Source of the DNA: Streptosporangium subroseum
Lineage (GTDB): Bacteria; Actinomycetota; Actinomycetes; Streptosporangiales; Streptosporangiaceae
Assembly: GCF_900188345.1 (NCBI RefSeq)
Contig: NZ_FZOD01000019.1
Coordinates: 1 to 64,000 of the forward strand
Reading direction: 5' to 3'
DNA length: 64,000 nt
The notes under the pieces were generated by a model. The model was not told the origin of the DNA and made no database searches. It saw only the letters and a list, made by a program, of their open reading frames with translations. Positions 7,763 to 17,198 of the stretch are shown here, one piece after another. Within the stretch, counting starts at the first letter, position 1; each line of letters begins with the position of its first letter. Position numbers and translations under genes: made by a program.

Positions 7763-8751
7763 GAGAGTTCGGCTACATGCGCGCGACCGACGTGACCGAG
7801 GCGGTCTCCCTGCTCGCCACGGATCCCGAGGCCCGCTTCCTCGGCGGTGGCACCAACCTCGTCGATCTGATGAAGACCGGTGTGGAGAACCCCGCGCTAC
7901 TGATCGACGTCCGCGAGCTCCCCCTTGACCGGATCGAGGTCGCGGACGACGGGGCCCTGAAGATCGGCGCGACCGTCACCAACAGCGACCTCGCCGCCGA
8001 CCCCGAGGTCAGGCGCCGCTACCCCGCGCTGGCCCAGGCTGTGCTCGCGGGCGCGTCCGGCCAGTTGCGCAACATGGCCACCGTCGGCGGGAACCTGCTG
8101 CAGCGCACCCGCTGCGGCTACTTCGGCGACACGACCCAGCCGTGCAACAAGCGCGTGCCCGGCAGCGGTTGCCCGGCGCTCACGGGCGAGCACCACAACC
8201 ACGCCATCCTCGACTGGTCCGAGCACTGCGTGGCCACTCACCCCTCGGACATGGGTGTGGCGCTCGCCGCCTTCGACGCCGTCGTCTCCGTCCACACCGC
8301 GGACGGACCCGCCGAGCTGCCCCTGTCGGAGTTCTACCTGCCGGTCGGCGACACCCCGCACCGCGAGACCGCGCTGCCGCCCGGCGCGCTGATCACCGGA
8401 GTGACCCTTCCAGCCGCTCCGGTGGCTGCCCGTTCCCGCTACCGAAAAGTACGGGAGCGCGCGTCCTACGCGTTCGCCAACGGCTCGATCGCGGCTGCCC
8501 TGGATGTCGAGGACGGCACCGTACGGGATGTCCGGCTCGCCTTCGGAGCGGTCGCGTCCCGCCCGTGGCGCGCGCGGAAGGCCGAGCAGGCGCTGACCGG
8601 CGGACCGGCGACGCCTGAGGCGTTCGCCGCCGCGGCCGACGCCGAACTGGCCGCGGCCAGACCCCTGACGCACAACGGGTACAAGGTGCCGCTGATCCGG
8701 AATCTGGTCGTCGCCATGCTGACCGAGCTCACACAGGAGGATGCCCGATGA
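7759..8751 (+). CDS. FAD-binding (and 4Fe-4S) subunit of the molybdenum hydroxylase
   Basis: 330 aa. The FAD pyrophosphate loop FLGGGTNLVDLMK and ASGQLRNMATVGGNLLQRTR identify the CO-dehydrogenase flavoprotein fold. An insertion CGYFGDTTQPCNKRVPGSGC carries the Cys set that holds an extra [4Fe-4S] cluster in PaoB/YagS-type subunits. This places the enzyme with the PaoABC aldehyde oxidoreductases rather than ordinary xanthine dehydrogenase. It overlaps both neighbours by 4 bp, so the three subunits are made together. Confidence 0.9.
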   Translation: MREFGYMRATDVTEAVSLLATDPEARFLGGGTNLVDLMKTGVENPALLIDVRELPLDRIEVADDGALKIGATVTNSDLAADPEVRRRYPALAQAVLAGASGQLRNMATVGGNLLQRTRCGYFGDTTQPCNKRVPGSGCPALTGEHHNHAILDWSEHCVATHPSDMGVALAAFDAVVSVHTADGPAELPLSEFYLPVGDTPHRETALPPGALITGVTLPAAPVAARSRYRKVRERASYAFANGSIAAALDVEDGTVRDVRLAFGAVASRPWRARKAEQALTGGPATPEAFAAAADAELAAARPLTHNGYKVPLIRNLVVAMLTELTQEDAR

Positions 8752-10994
8752 CCGCGCCGACCGTGTCCGCCCCATCCACCCCGATGGCCGTACCGAGCGT
8801 GTCCGCGGCGACCGCCGCCGCCGGTACGACCACCTCCCCCGCACCCACCCGTACCGCCGGCTCCTCCGGTGCCGTCGGCACCTCGCGCACCCGCCTGGAG
8901 GGCCGCGCCAAGGTCACCGGCGCCGCCCGCTACGCCGGGGAGGTCCCGTTCGCCGAACTCGCGTACGGCTGGCTGGCGACCTCGACCGTGGCCCGCGGCC
9001 GGATCCGTTCCATCGGCGCCGAACCCGTCCTCGCGATGCCCGGCGTGCTCGCCGTCCTGCACCACGAGAACGCGCCGCGCCTGAAGCCGGGGGTGGGCAT
9101 GATGGGGCCCGACGCGACCCTGCAGATCCTGCAGGACGACCGCGTGCCGCACGTCGGCTGGCCGGTGGCGCTGGTGGTCGCGGAGACCCCGGAACAGGCC
9201 AGGGCGGCCGCCGAGGCGCTCGTCGTCACCTATGACGAGGAACCGCACGACGTCGGCTTCTCCTCGGGCCACCCCGGTTTGCACACGCCGGACGGGGGAC
9301 CCCGGGCGCGGACGGATACGGAGAAGGGCGACATCGAGGCGGAGCTGGCCGCGTCCGCCGTGGTGGTGGACGAGGAGTACACCACGCCCGAGGAGTACCA
9401 CACCGCGATGGAACCCCACGCCGCGGTGGCGCGATGGGAGGACGGCCGCCTGGAGGTGATCGACTCCAACCAGGGTTCCCACGCCGTCGCGCAGGATCTG
9501 GCCAAGCTGTTCTTCCTCGACGCGACCTCGGTACGGGTGCGGTCGGAGCACGTCGGCGGCGCCTTCGGGTCCAAGGGCCTGATGCGTCCGCACCTGATAG
9601 TCGCGGCGATGGCCGCCACCATGCTCGACCGTCCGGTCCGGGTCGTCCTCACCCGGCGGCAGCTGTTCTCGATGGTCGGGTTCCGGCCCGCGACGGCGCA
9701 GCGGATCCGGCTGGGCGCGGAGCCCGGCGGGCGGCTGCGGGCACTCGACCACGACGCCACCTCGTTCTCGTCCACCATCAACGAATACGTGGAGCAGAGC
9801 GCACAGCCCAGTCGCGTCGTATACGCCGCCGACGCGCTGCGCACCCGCACCAGGGTGGTACGGCTCGACGTGCCGACCCCGTCCTTCATGCGCGCTCCGG
9901 GCTGGGCTCCCGGCTCGTTCGCCATCGAGTCGGCGATGGACGAGCTCGCCGAGAAGACCGGGCTGGACCCGATCACGCTCCGCCTCCGCAACGAACCCGA
10001 GGTCGGACCCGCGTCCGGGCTGCCGTTCAGCAGCCGCAACCTCATCCCCTGTTTCGAGGAGGGAGCGCGCCGGTTCGGCTGGACGGACCGGGATCCGCGC
10101 CCCGGGACGCGCAGGGACGGGCGCTGGCTGCTCGGAACCGGTATGGCCGCCGCGGCCCACTCGGCGGGGACCGCCCCGTCCTCGGCATCCATCACCGCCG
10201 AGGCGGACGGCACCTTCACGGTACGGATCGCCGCGGCCGACATCGGGACCGGCGCCCGTACCGCGCTCACCCAGATCGCCGCCGACGCGCTGGAGACGCC
10301 CCTGAAGACGGTCCGGGTGAAGATCGCGGACAGCGACTTCGGGCCCGCGTTTCTCGCCGGAGGCTCCATGGGCACCGCTTCCTGGGCCTGGGCGGTCACC
10401 GAGGCGGCGGCCGCGCTACGGGAGAAACTGGCTCTCGTGGACCAGATCCCGGGGGAGGGGACAACGGCCCGGGCGGACACGACAGAGCTGGTCATGGCCA
10501 TGCGGGGGCAGGAACGATATGCCTTCGGCGCCCAGTTCGCCGAGGTCGCGGTGGACGTGGCCAGCGGTGAGGTACGGGTACGGCGGATGCTCGGGACCTT
10601 CGCCGTGGGCCGGGTCGTCAACCCGCTGACCGCGCGCAGCCAGCTCATCGGCGGAATGATCATGGGACTGTCGATGGCGTTGCACGAGGAGGGGATCAGG
10701 GACACCGCGTCCGGCGGCCTGGTGAACGGCGATCTCGCGGGCTACCACGTGGCGTCCAACGCGGACGTGCCCGTCATCGAGGCCGGCTGGGTCGACGACC
10801 CGGACACCTACAACCCCACCGGGATCAAGGGCCTCGGCGAGATCGGAATCGTCGGGGTCGCGGCGGCCATCGCCAATGCCGTCTGGCACGCGACCGGCAT
10901 ACGCCACCGGAGCCTGCCCATCCGCCTCGACCGGGTGCTGACGGCCGGGACCGCGATCGAGAACAGCATCGGCGGCGGAGCGGTGACGTACTGA
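8748..10994 (+). CDS. Molybdopterin-binding catalytic subunit, xanthine/aldehyde dehydrogenase family
   Basis: 748-aa large subunit. Domain order: an Ala/Thr-rich leader (1-45), an aldehyde oxidase a/b hammerhead (about 50-160), then two Moco-binding domains. Motifs include EHVGGAFGSKG, MRAPGWAPGSFAIESAMDEL, and KGLGEIGIVG with the catalytic Glu near the C-terminus. With PaoC-like partners it would oxidise aldehydes or N-heterocycles to acids. No XdhC or MobA-like maturation gene is in the cluster, so cofactor insertion must be served from elsewhere. A strong terminator follows. Confidence 0.9.
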   Translation: MTAPTVSAPSTPMAVPSVSAATAAAGTTTSPAPTRTAGSSGAVGTSRTRLEGRAKVTGAARYAGEVPFAELAYGWLATSTVARGRIRSIGAEPVLAMPGVLAVLHHENAPRLKPGVGMMGPDATLQILQDDRVPHVGWPVALVVAETPEQARAAAEALVVTYDEEPHDVGFSSGHPGLHTPDGGPRARTDTEKGDIEAELAASAVVVDEEYTTPEEYHTAMEPHAAVARWEDGRLEVIDSNQGSHAVAQDLAKLFFLDATSVRVRSEHVGGAFGSKGLMRPHLIVAAMAATMLDRPVRVVLTRRQLFSMVGFRPATAQRIRLGAEPGGRLRALDHDATSFSSTINEYVEQSAQPSRVVYAADALRTRTRVVRLDVPTPSFMRAPGWAPGSFAIESAMDELAEKTGLDPITLRLRNEPEVGPASGLPFSSRNLIPCFEEGARRFGWTDRDPRPGTRRDGRWLLGTGMAAAAHSAGTAPSSASITAEADGTFTVRIAAADIGTGARTALTQIAADALETPLKTVRVKIADSDFGPAFLAGGSMGTASWAWAVTEAAAALREKLALVDQIPGEGTTARADTTELVMAMRGQERYAFGAQFAEVAVDVASGEVRVRRMLGTFAVGRVVNPLTARSQLIGGMIMGLSMALHEEGIRDTASGGLVNGDLAGYHVASNADVPVIEAGWVDDPDTYNPTGIKGLGEIGIVGVAAAIANAVWHATGIRHRSLPIRLDRVLTAGTAIENSIGGGAVTY

Positions 10995-11003
10995 CGGGCG
11001 GCC

Positions 11004-11039
11004 GTGACGTCCGCGCCGGTTCTCCGGCGCGGACGTCAC
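11004..11039 (+). terminator. Intrinsic terminator of the molybdenum hydroxylase operon
   Basis: A perfect 16-bp stem (11,004-11,019 with 11,024-11,039) and a 4-nt loop lie 10 bp after the catalytic subunit stop. The stem is very GC-rich. There is no long T run, as is common in actinomycetes. Confidence 0.85.
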
Positions 11040-11312
11040 ACCGGCCGCGCTCACTGCTCAGCGGTACGAGAGCCGAGGTTCGCAGACGTCGGGCAGCCGT
11101 ACGGCGGTAACCGCCGGCCGCATCGGGGTCACCGTGCCCGACATATCTGGAGACCTGCGGGTGACGGTCCTCCCGGCGGCGAACGGCCGGCTCTCTCCGA
11201 GCCCTGTGCAGGTGATCGAGCAGAACCGTCCCGACGGATTCCGGATGTTCGACAGCGAGATGCCCGGTGCCGCGAGCCACGGCGCACGAGGGTGTGGTCC
11301 GGCGGCGGGAGG

Positions 11313-12006
11313 TCAGCGCTGGATGGACTTGGTCTCGAGGAACTCCTCGATGCCGTAGCGGCCGAACTCCCGGCCGTTGCCCGACTGCTTGTATCCGCCG
11401 AACGGTGCGAGCGGATTCCACTGGGCACCGTTGATGTCGACCTGACCGGTACGCAGCCGCCGGGCGATCGCGAGCACGCGATCCTCGCTGCCGAACACGG
11501 CGCCGGTGAGCCCGTACACGGTGCTGTTGGCGATCTCGACGGCCTGGTCCTCGTCGACGTACGGGATGATCGTCAAGACGGGGCCGAAGATCTCCTCTTG
11601 GGCGATCACGGCGTCCGGGGCGACGTCGGTGAAGATCGTCGGTCGTGCGTAAGCACCCGTGTGCAGCCCGTCGGGCTTGCCGGGCCCGCCGAACGCGAGG
11701 GTGGCGCCGTCGGCGATGCCCTTCTGGATGTAGCCGTCGACCCGATGGCGCTGCGCCTCCGAGGCCATGGGGCCGATGTGGGTGGCCTCGTCGGTCGGGT
11801 CGCCGACGGTGTACTCGGCGGCGGCCGCCACGGCCAGTTCGACGATCTCGTCGTGCCGCGACGCCGGAACGAGCATTCGCGGCCACCCGCCGCAGACCTG
11901 GCCGCCGTTGGCGAAGGCGTTGCCCACCCCGAGCCGGATGGCCAGGGCGAGGTCGGCATCGTCGAGGATCACGTTGGCGGATTTGCCGCCGAGCTCCAGC
12001 AGACCC
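11313..12006 (-). pseudogene. 5'-truncated aldehyde dehydrogenase
   Basis: Only the C-terminal half of an NAD(P)-dependent aldehyde dehydrogenase remains, about 230 of about 480 aa. It begins at the catalytic Glu motif LLELGGKSANVILDDAD, keeps the catalytic Cys (GGQVCGGWPRML) and the IFGPVLTIIPY and PFGGYKQSGNGREFG motifs, and ends normally at FLETKSIQR. The NAD-binding half is absent, and upstream DNA in this frame is unrelated. The break lies 321 bp from the divergent regulator at 12,327, which may once have controlled it. Confidence 0.88.
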
Positions 12007-12326
12007 CACCGTGGTAGCGGCAGACGACCGTAGGAATGTTCTCCTGATCCGTGGATCCCCACCCACCCACCCCCGATCCCAGGATCGACAGTGCATGGAT
12101 ACGGCGTGCCGGACCTGCGACGCTTGGCACCGTGAGGAAACACTCCTGACCAGGGAATTGTTGTGAGCATGTGTCGATGACCGACCTTGCGGCGCCGCCC
12201 GGTGCGGGCAACCGCCTCGGCCCGTTCACCGGCGGCCCCACCGGGAGTCGAGGCCGACGCCCGCCTCCGGAGGCCGGCCTGTGCCGAATTCGCCATCGTC
12301 TGAACGTGGGAAAGGAGAACGGAACC
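12007..12326. other. Junction region upstream of the MmyB-type regulator
   Basis: This 320-bp stretch joins the broken aldehyde dehydrogenase to the regulator. A poly-C run (CCCACCCACCC) sits near the deletion point. Open frames are shadows. It must contain the regulator promoter, but I see no convincing -35/-10 pair. Confidence 0.4.
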
Positions 12327-13160
12327 ATGGACCGGCCCCGACTCGCCGACTTCCTGCGCACCCGCAGGGAGGCGCTGCAACCCGAGGACGTGGGGCTCCC
12401 CCGTGGCAGGCGGCGGCGTACCGGCGGGCTGCGCCGCGAGGAGGTCGCCGTGCTGTCCGACATGTCGATCGACTACTACAGCAGGCTGGAACAGCAGCGC
12501 GGGCCGCACCCGTCGGAGCAGATGCTCGCCTCGCTCGCCCGCGGTCTGCGTCTCTCCCTTGAGGAACGCGACCACATGTTCCGCCTCGCTGGCTACGCCA
12601 CCCCGCAACGGGCCCTGCGCACCGACCACCTGACCCCGGGGATGATGCGCATCTTCGACGGGCTCGAAGACGCCGCCGCCCAGGTCGTGACCTATCTCGG
12701 GGAGACGCTGAAGCAGACCCGGTTGTCAAAGGCACTGGTCGGCGACGAGGGCCTGCACACCGGGTTGGCGCGCAGCCTGCACTACCGGTGGTTCACCGAC
12801 CCCGCCACCCGGTTGATCTACCCCGAGGACGACCACCCGGCCCACAGCAGGCTGATCACGGCAGACCTGCACCGCGTGTACACGCGTGACAGCAAGGACC
12901 CCCGCGCGGCCGCGATCGTCGATGCCCTGCTCGCCAAGAGCCCCGAATTCGCCGGAATCTGGCGCGAGCACCCGGTCGCGGGCCCGTACTGCGCTCCCAA
13001 ACGCGTCCAGCACCCCCAGCTCGGCCTGCTCGAACTGCACTGCCAGATCCTGGTCGACCCCGACCAGTCCCAGTTGCTGCTGGTCCACACCGCATCACCG
13101 GGTAGCGAGAGCTACGAAAAACTCCAACTGCTGTCCGTCATCGGCCACGAGCACGGCTGA
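12327..13160 (+). CDS. XRE-family regulator with MmyB-type ligand-binding domain
   Basis: 277 aa. The N-terminal helix-turn-helix (about 1-75) contains RRTGGLRREEVAVLSDMSID followed by YYSRLEQQRG, the standard start of this large actinomycete family. The C-terminal two thirds, with LTPGMMRIFDGL, LARSLHYRWFTDP and EHPVAGPYCAPKRVQHPQ, is the MmyB ligand-binding domain, which has a PAS-like fold. AAAGGAG lies about 10 nt before the ATG. Such regulators usually control a divergent oxidoreductase. Here the divergent gene is the truncated aldehyde dehydrogenase, so the regulator may be orphaned. Confidence 0.88.
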   Translation: MDRPRLADFLRTRREALQPEDVGLPRGRRRRTGGLRREEVAVLSDMSIDYYSRLEQQRGPHPSEQMLASLARGLRLSLEERDHMFRLAGYATPQRALRTDHLTPGMMRIFDGLEDAAAQVVTYLGETLKQTRLSKALVGDEGLHTGLARSLHYRWFTDPATRLIYPEDDHPAHSRLITADLHRVYTRDSKDPRAAAIVDALLAKSPEFAGIWREHPVAGPYCAPKRVQHPQLGLLELHCQILVDPDQSQLLLVHTASPGSESYEKLQLLSVIGHEHG

Positions 13161-13290
13161 CGCCCTGGTCAGGCGGTAGATGCGGGCCGACGGCATGGGA
13201 TTTCGCAAGGCGGTGTCGCTCCGGGCTGCTGCGCGACGGAGCCGGGGGCGCCAACGAGGACGCGTAGTCCTGGACTCATGAGGCTCAACG

Positions 13291-13632
13291 TCAAGAGCCG
13301 CTCTCGCCGATCGCCCCTTGTCGCTCATCGCCCGTGTCAAAGAAGGTGCCGAGGTATTCTCTCGGTTCGAGGTCGCTCTCCCTGAGAAGGGAAAAGAGCT
13401 CGGCCCCGTGCCCAATCGTTTCATCGGCGAGCCGATATGACTGGGCCAGGCCCAGATACTCAAAGTCGTGCCCGTCGACATACTTCTCAGCCTCGCGTTC
13501 GGCCAGAAGGACGGCCTCTTCAGCCGAACCCGCTCGCCAGAGAGTGATCCGCTCCTCGTAGGCGTTGTACGGTTCGCCCCACCTGAAGATGCAGCGAACC
13601 GCGTACCACTCGTCCCTGGAAATCTCACTCAC
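13291..13632 (-). CDS. DUF4288-like protein
   Basis: About 113 aa. WYAVRCIFRWG near residue 10, YEERITLWRA, and the helix EEAVLLAEREAEKYVDG are the recurring elements of DUF4288 proteins. Function is unknown; they are often found near toxin-antitoxin or immunity genes. GTG at 13,630-13,632 is chosen because AGAGGGA lies about 6 nt upstream; an earlier GTG at 13,656 lacks a site. It is a lone gene in a degraded area. Confidence 0.65.
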   Translation of the reverse strand: MSEISRDEWYAVRCIFRWGEPYNAYEERITLWRAGSAEEAVLLAEREAEKYVDGHDFEYLGLAQSYRLADETIGHGAELFSLLRESDLEPREYLGTFFDTGDERQGAIGESGS

Positions 13633-13755
13633 GAAAGGTCCCTCTTGGTCGTGCACGGCTCAGCCGTACAGGGAGCCTACGGTACCGTGACCTCGACCCC
13701 CCTTAAGGAAACGAGTGACGTATTCCGAGTTCGGTGGAGTCGGCTTGGTTGACTC

Positions 13756-13821
13756 TCATGCCGACTGGACGTTCGGATAGAGCATCTCGTACTCGATGGG
13801 GGTGAGCATCCCCAGGGCGAT
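13756..13821 (-). pseudogene. IS3-type transposase C-terminal remnant
   Basis: Minus translation IALGMLTPIEYEMLYPNVQS, then A and stop, matches the usual last 20 residues of IS3-family OrfB proteins (H-S-x-L-G-x-L-T-P-x-E-Y-E). A stop codon sits immediately upstream, so nothing else of the gene survives. Confidence 0.6.
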
Positions 13822-14193
13822 TCACCCGTCCACGTCCCGGCAATCGAGAACCTCGCCGTTGTCCTCAAGGAAGGGCGACTCTTCTTGAAGCGCCCTTCCG
13901 TGGTATTCGTGCCCGCGTGAGGCCGCAAGGTCCGACAGGTGTCCGGACGAGAACCGGTTCGAAGCCGATACACCATCGAGATTCGGGCTGACCAGATGTC
14001 ACGTCTTTTTGTCGGTCCCCCTCAGTACTCTGAGCCTCGCGTTTAACGTGCATAGGGATATTTCCATATACCGGCAACGGAGGCGATCGTGTAGCTGAGC
14101 ATTTCCACGGTTCAGCTCCCTCTGCCTGCCGATGGCTTCCCTCTTCCTCAGCCCGTCCGGTTCAGGACGGTTCACTCCCCCCTCGGAGGATCA
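13822..14193. other. Intergenic, promoter region of the subtilase
   Basis: A minus-strand frame (ALQEESPFLEDNGEVLDCRD, then VDG, stop, ending near 13,823) looks coding in composition but matches nothing I recognise and has no clear start. The last 100 bp carry a GGAGG ribosome site for the protease. No other gene is seen. Confidence 0.4.
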
Positions 14194-16113
14194 GTGAGAC
14201 TACGGTCTCTACTGGCGAGCACCGCTGTGCTCGTCATCACCGCGACGGCCGCGCTAGCGATCGAAGCACCGGCTCAGGCCACAGTCGCTGCCCCGGCTGT
14301 GGCGAAAAATCTCTTGGACGAGGTGAATAACGGCAAGAAGGTACGCGCGATCGTCGAGGTCAGGGGCTATGCCACCCGTGTGGCCGAGGCCCTCGAAGCG
14401 GCCTCGAGCGAGACCACGGTCATCGACAAGACGAGCTCCAGCGACTTCCTCGTCGTCACCGTCGACAAGCCGACCCTCGCCGCGGCCATGGCCGACGACA
14501 TGGTCAAGGCCATCTACAAGGACGAGCTGAGCAAGGCGACGCTCGACGTCAGCACCAGGCTGATCGGTTCGGACAAGGCCAACAAGGCGGGCTGGACCGG
14601 CAAGGGATCCACCATCGCGATCCTGGACACCGGCATCGACCGTGATCACCCGTTCTTCGCCGGGCGGATCGTGCGCGAAGCCTGCTTCTCCACCTCCGAT
14701 CCCGACCCGCTCTACCAGGCCGACTCGCTGTGCCCCAACGGCCAGCCGTCCCAGATCGGCGTGGGCGCGGCCGACGCCAAAACCGCAAAATGCGTCGTGA
14801 ACGGCGCGGTCAGGTGCTACCACGGCACGCACGTCGCGGGTATCGCGGCCGGGAAGAAGGCCGGAACCGCGCCCTCCAGTGGCGTCGCGCCGGAAGCGGG
14901 CATCCTGCCGATCCAGGTGTTCTCCCGGTTCAACGGCCCCATCTGCCGGGAACTGGCCACCTCCGCACCGTGCTTCCTCAGCTTCACCTCCGATCAGAAG
15001 ATCGCGCTGCAATACGTCGACCAGGTACACGCGGTACTGAACGTCGTCGCTGTCAATTTGAGCCTCGGCGTAGGTCCGAAGCACAAGGTCAACTGCGACC
15101 AGGACCCCGCTTACGGAGCTCTCAGGTGGGAGATCCTCTGGCTCAAGGACTTTGGCGTGACCACCGTCGTAGCGGCGGGCAACGACCTGCACGGGGACGG
15201 TGTGGCCAGCCCCGCCTGCATCTCCGCGGTGGTAGCGGTCGGCGCGACCGACGACCGCGACAAGCCCGCTCCCTTCGCCAACCGCGGTCCTCTGCTTGAC
15301 CTCTTCGCTCCCGGCGTGGCCATCAACTCCGCCATGCCCGGCAACACCTTCCAGTCCCTGAGCGGCACCTCCATGGCCGCACCCCACGTTGCGGGGGCCC
15401 TGGCACTGGTCCGGCAGGCCTACCCGAACCTGCCCGGCGAGGGGCTTGTCGAGAAACTGCAGACCACCGGCAAGAGCATCACCTACAGCAGCGGCGGCAC
15501 CACGGTGACCACCAAGCGCATCGACCTCGTCGCCGCCCTCCCGCTCAAGCCCACCGCGACTCCGACACCGACCGTCACCCCGACCGCGACCCCCACGGCC
15601 ACGCCCAGCGCGACGCCCACGGTGCCGCCCATTCCCACTCCCACGCAAAGCCAGACGCCCGTCCCGACCGACCCCGGCACGGTCACCGACCCTCTGCCGG
15701 TACCGGACACGTGCCGGCGGGGCAAGGGCACCAAGCCGCTGAGCGCCAAGCGTTGGGCCACCGAGTTGCTTCGCGGCAAGGGCACCCTGGATGACAAGGT
15801 CCTCGCCTGTTACCTGTCGCTCGCCCAGAACGGCAGCAAGGTCTTCCCCGAGATCACCGACGCCGGTTCCATCGCCAAGGCGTACAAGGTCCTCGCCCCC
15901 AAGAGCAGGACCGCCAAGGCACTGATCGACCGTGAACTGCTGGCCGCCTGGCTCAACTACGCCCATGGCGTCTACAACGGCTCCGCCAAGGTCCACGGCG
16001 GTACGACGCTGAAGAAGGCTGTCGGCACCGCCGAGAAGCACCGCACCACCAATGGCACGTCCGCCCAGCTCAAGAAGGCGGCCGTCTACCTGTACGAGTA
16101 CGTCAACAAGTAA
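14194..16113 (+). CDS. Secreted S8 subtilisin-like serine protease
   Basis: 639 aa. A signal peptide (about 1-28, cut after AQA) is followed by an inhibitor I9-like propeptide (about 45-115). The catalytic triad is present: Asp in AILDTGIDRDHP, His in YHGTHVAGIAAG, Ser in SGTSMAAPHVAGA. The oxyanion Asn lies in VVAAGNDLHG. After the catalytic domain (ending about 450) comes a Thr/Pro-rich linker (TPTPTVTPTATPTATPSATP) and a Lys-rich C-terminal domain of about 130 aa, perhaps for binding the cell surface or a substrate. GTG start with a GGAGG site. It ends at a strong terminator. Confidence 0.92.
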   Translation: MRLRSLLASTAVLVITATAALAIEAPAQATVAAPAVAKNLLDEVNNGKKVRAIVEVRGYATRVAEALEAASSETTVIDKTSSSDFLVVTVDKPTLAAAMADDMVKAIYKDELSKATLDVSTRLIGSDKANKAGWTGKGSTIAILDTGIDRDHPFFAGRIVREACFSTSDPDPLYQADSLCPNGQPSQIGVGAADAKTAKCVVNGAVRCYHGTHVAGIAAGKKAGTAPSSGVAPEAGILPIQVFSRFNGPICRELATSAPCFLSFTSDQKIALQYVDQVHAVLNVVAVNLSLGVGPKHKVNCDQDPAYGALRWEILWLKDFGVTTVVAAGNDLHGDGVASPACISAVVAVGATDDRDKPAPFANRGPLLDLFAPGVAINSAMPGNTFQSLSGTSMAAPHVAGALALVRQAYPNLPGEGLVEKLQTTGKSITYSSGGTTVTTKRIDLVAALPLKPTATPTPTVTPTATPTATPSATPTVPPIPTPTQSQTPVPTDPGTVTDPLPVPDTCRRGKGTKPLSAKRWATELLRGKGTLDDKVLACYLSLAQNGSKVFPEITDAGSIAKAYKVLAPKSRTAKALIDRELLAAWLNYAHGVYNGSAKVHGGTTLKKAVGTAEKHRTTNGTSAQLKKAAVYLYEYVNK

Positions 16114-16122
16114 CGTCCGACC

Positions 16123-16165
16123 ACAAGGTGGATGCCGATCGCGGCGCGACCGGCATCCACCTTGT
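16123..16165 (+). terminator. Intrinsic terminator of the subtilase gene
   Basis: Perfect 15-bp inverted repeat (ACAAGGTGGATGCCG at 16,123-16,137, complement at 16,151-16,165) with a 13-nt loop, starting 9 bp after the stop codon. Confidence 0.9.
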
Positions 16166-16227
16166 TCCGACGGCCGCTCACTGACGCTGGGCAGGTAGGT
16201 GTGGATTCGTCCGGTCTCCGGCGGAGA

Positions 16228-16353
16228 CCGGACGCCGTCCGGTGGCGGAAGGGCCAGCAGATGCTCTGGAGGAAAGTCCCTGAAGTTCGACGTGACGATG
16301 ATCTGTGCCCTCACCTTGATCACCGCAGCCGGCACGTGCCAGCCATCTGAGTC
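16228..16353 (-). pseudogene. PIN-domain toxin remnant
   Basis: The minus frame reads DSDGWHVPAAVIKVRAQIIV then TSNFRDFPPEHLL. This is the C-terminal core of the COG1569-type PIN toxins (D-P-D-D-R-H-V-x-A-A-A-I ... Q-x-I-V-T-x-N-L-R-D-F-P). The N-terminal half and the antitoxin are missing. It is a fifth toxin trace in this accessory region. Confidence 0.65.
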
Positions 16354-16397
16354 CCAACGGGACCCCCCTCACCGGCGCAGCTTGAGGCCGAGCGTGC

Positions 16398-17198
16398 TCA
16401 GCGGGCCGGGACTATTGCGTGCAGAAACCGGGTCAGCAGGTCCGTCACTTCGGCGGGCCGCTCCAGATTGGGAAAGTGACCCGCCCAGGGCAGTTCGCGA
16501 TGACGGGCATCGGCGAGCTGTTTCGGCAGCAGGGCGGCGATCTCCCGGAAGTCGGGCAGGTCGTGGCCGCCGGACATAGCCAGGCATGGGGCCGTGATCA
16601 GCGAAAGATTCACCTCCGCCTCGGTCGGTGCGAACTCCTCCGCCGCGGCCAACTGCACATCGAATGCACGCCGCTGCATCCGGCGGACCTGCTCTCGAAC
16701 CGCGTCGTCGGCCTCGGGGCCCAGCCAGGTCTCCACATTCAGCTCAACGGCCCCCGCGATGTCACCGGCCTCGATCAGCGCCTCCTCCTGTTCGGCGAAG
16801 GATCGCAGCACGTCGCTGGGCTCGTGCCCGGGTAGAGCGGAACAGAGCAGTACCAGGGCCGTGACCGTGTCCGGCCGACGAGCGGCCACCTCCAGGGCCA
16901 CCTTTCCGCCGTAGGAGGACCCCACCAGCGCCGCCCGTTCGATGCCGAGGCTCCTGAGCAGATCCGCGACATTCTCGGCGTCGTCGTACGGGCGGTCCGC
17001 CACCGGAGACTCGCCGAACCCACGGAAATCACAGCGGACCACCCGGTATCCGGTATCGAGCAGGGCCGCCCACTGGGCATCCCACATACGCCGATCGCAC
17101 ACCCCGGAATGCAACAGCACCAGCACCGGGCCATCGCCGGCCACGTCATGAGAAAGCGCCATCTGGGAGATTTTAGGCGAAGTCACATTAGGTGACAT
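16398..17198 (-). CDS. Alpha/beta fold hydrolase
   Basis: 266 aa. The nucleophile elbow GSSYGG (Ser about residue 95), the acid in SGGHDLPDF and the His in WAGHFPNLE form the triad. The oxyanion strand is VLLHSGVCDRRMWD. A helical cap lies between about 125 and 195. Substrate cannot be told; esterase, lactonase or haloperoxidase-like activities all fit. The ATG at 17,198 gives a 12-residue leader before the conserved fold; a second Met at 17,162 is possible. No operon partner. Confidence 0.85.
   Translation of the reverse strand: MSPNVTSPKISQMALSHDVAGDGPVLVLLHSGVCDRRMWDAQWAALLDTGYRVVRCDFRGFGESPVADRPYDDAENVADLLRSLGIERAALVGSSYGGKVALEVAARRPDTVTALVLLCSALPGHEPSDVLRSFAEQEEALIEAGDIAGAVELNVETWLGPEADDAVREQVRRMQRRAFDVQLAAAEEFAPTEAEVNLSLITAPCLAMSGGHDLPDFREIAALLPKQLADARHRELPWAGHFPNLERPAEVTDLLTRFLHAIVPAR

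Noticed and set aside
14254..16335. 693-codon minus-strand frame opposite the subtilase
   Set aside because: Shadow frame; only its first ~40 codons (16,228-16,353) outside the protease show a real motif, reported as a PIN remnant.
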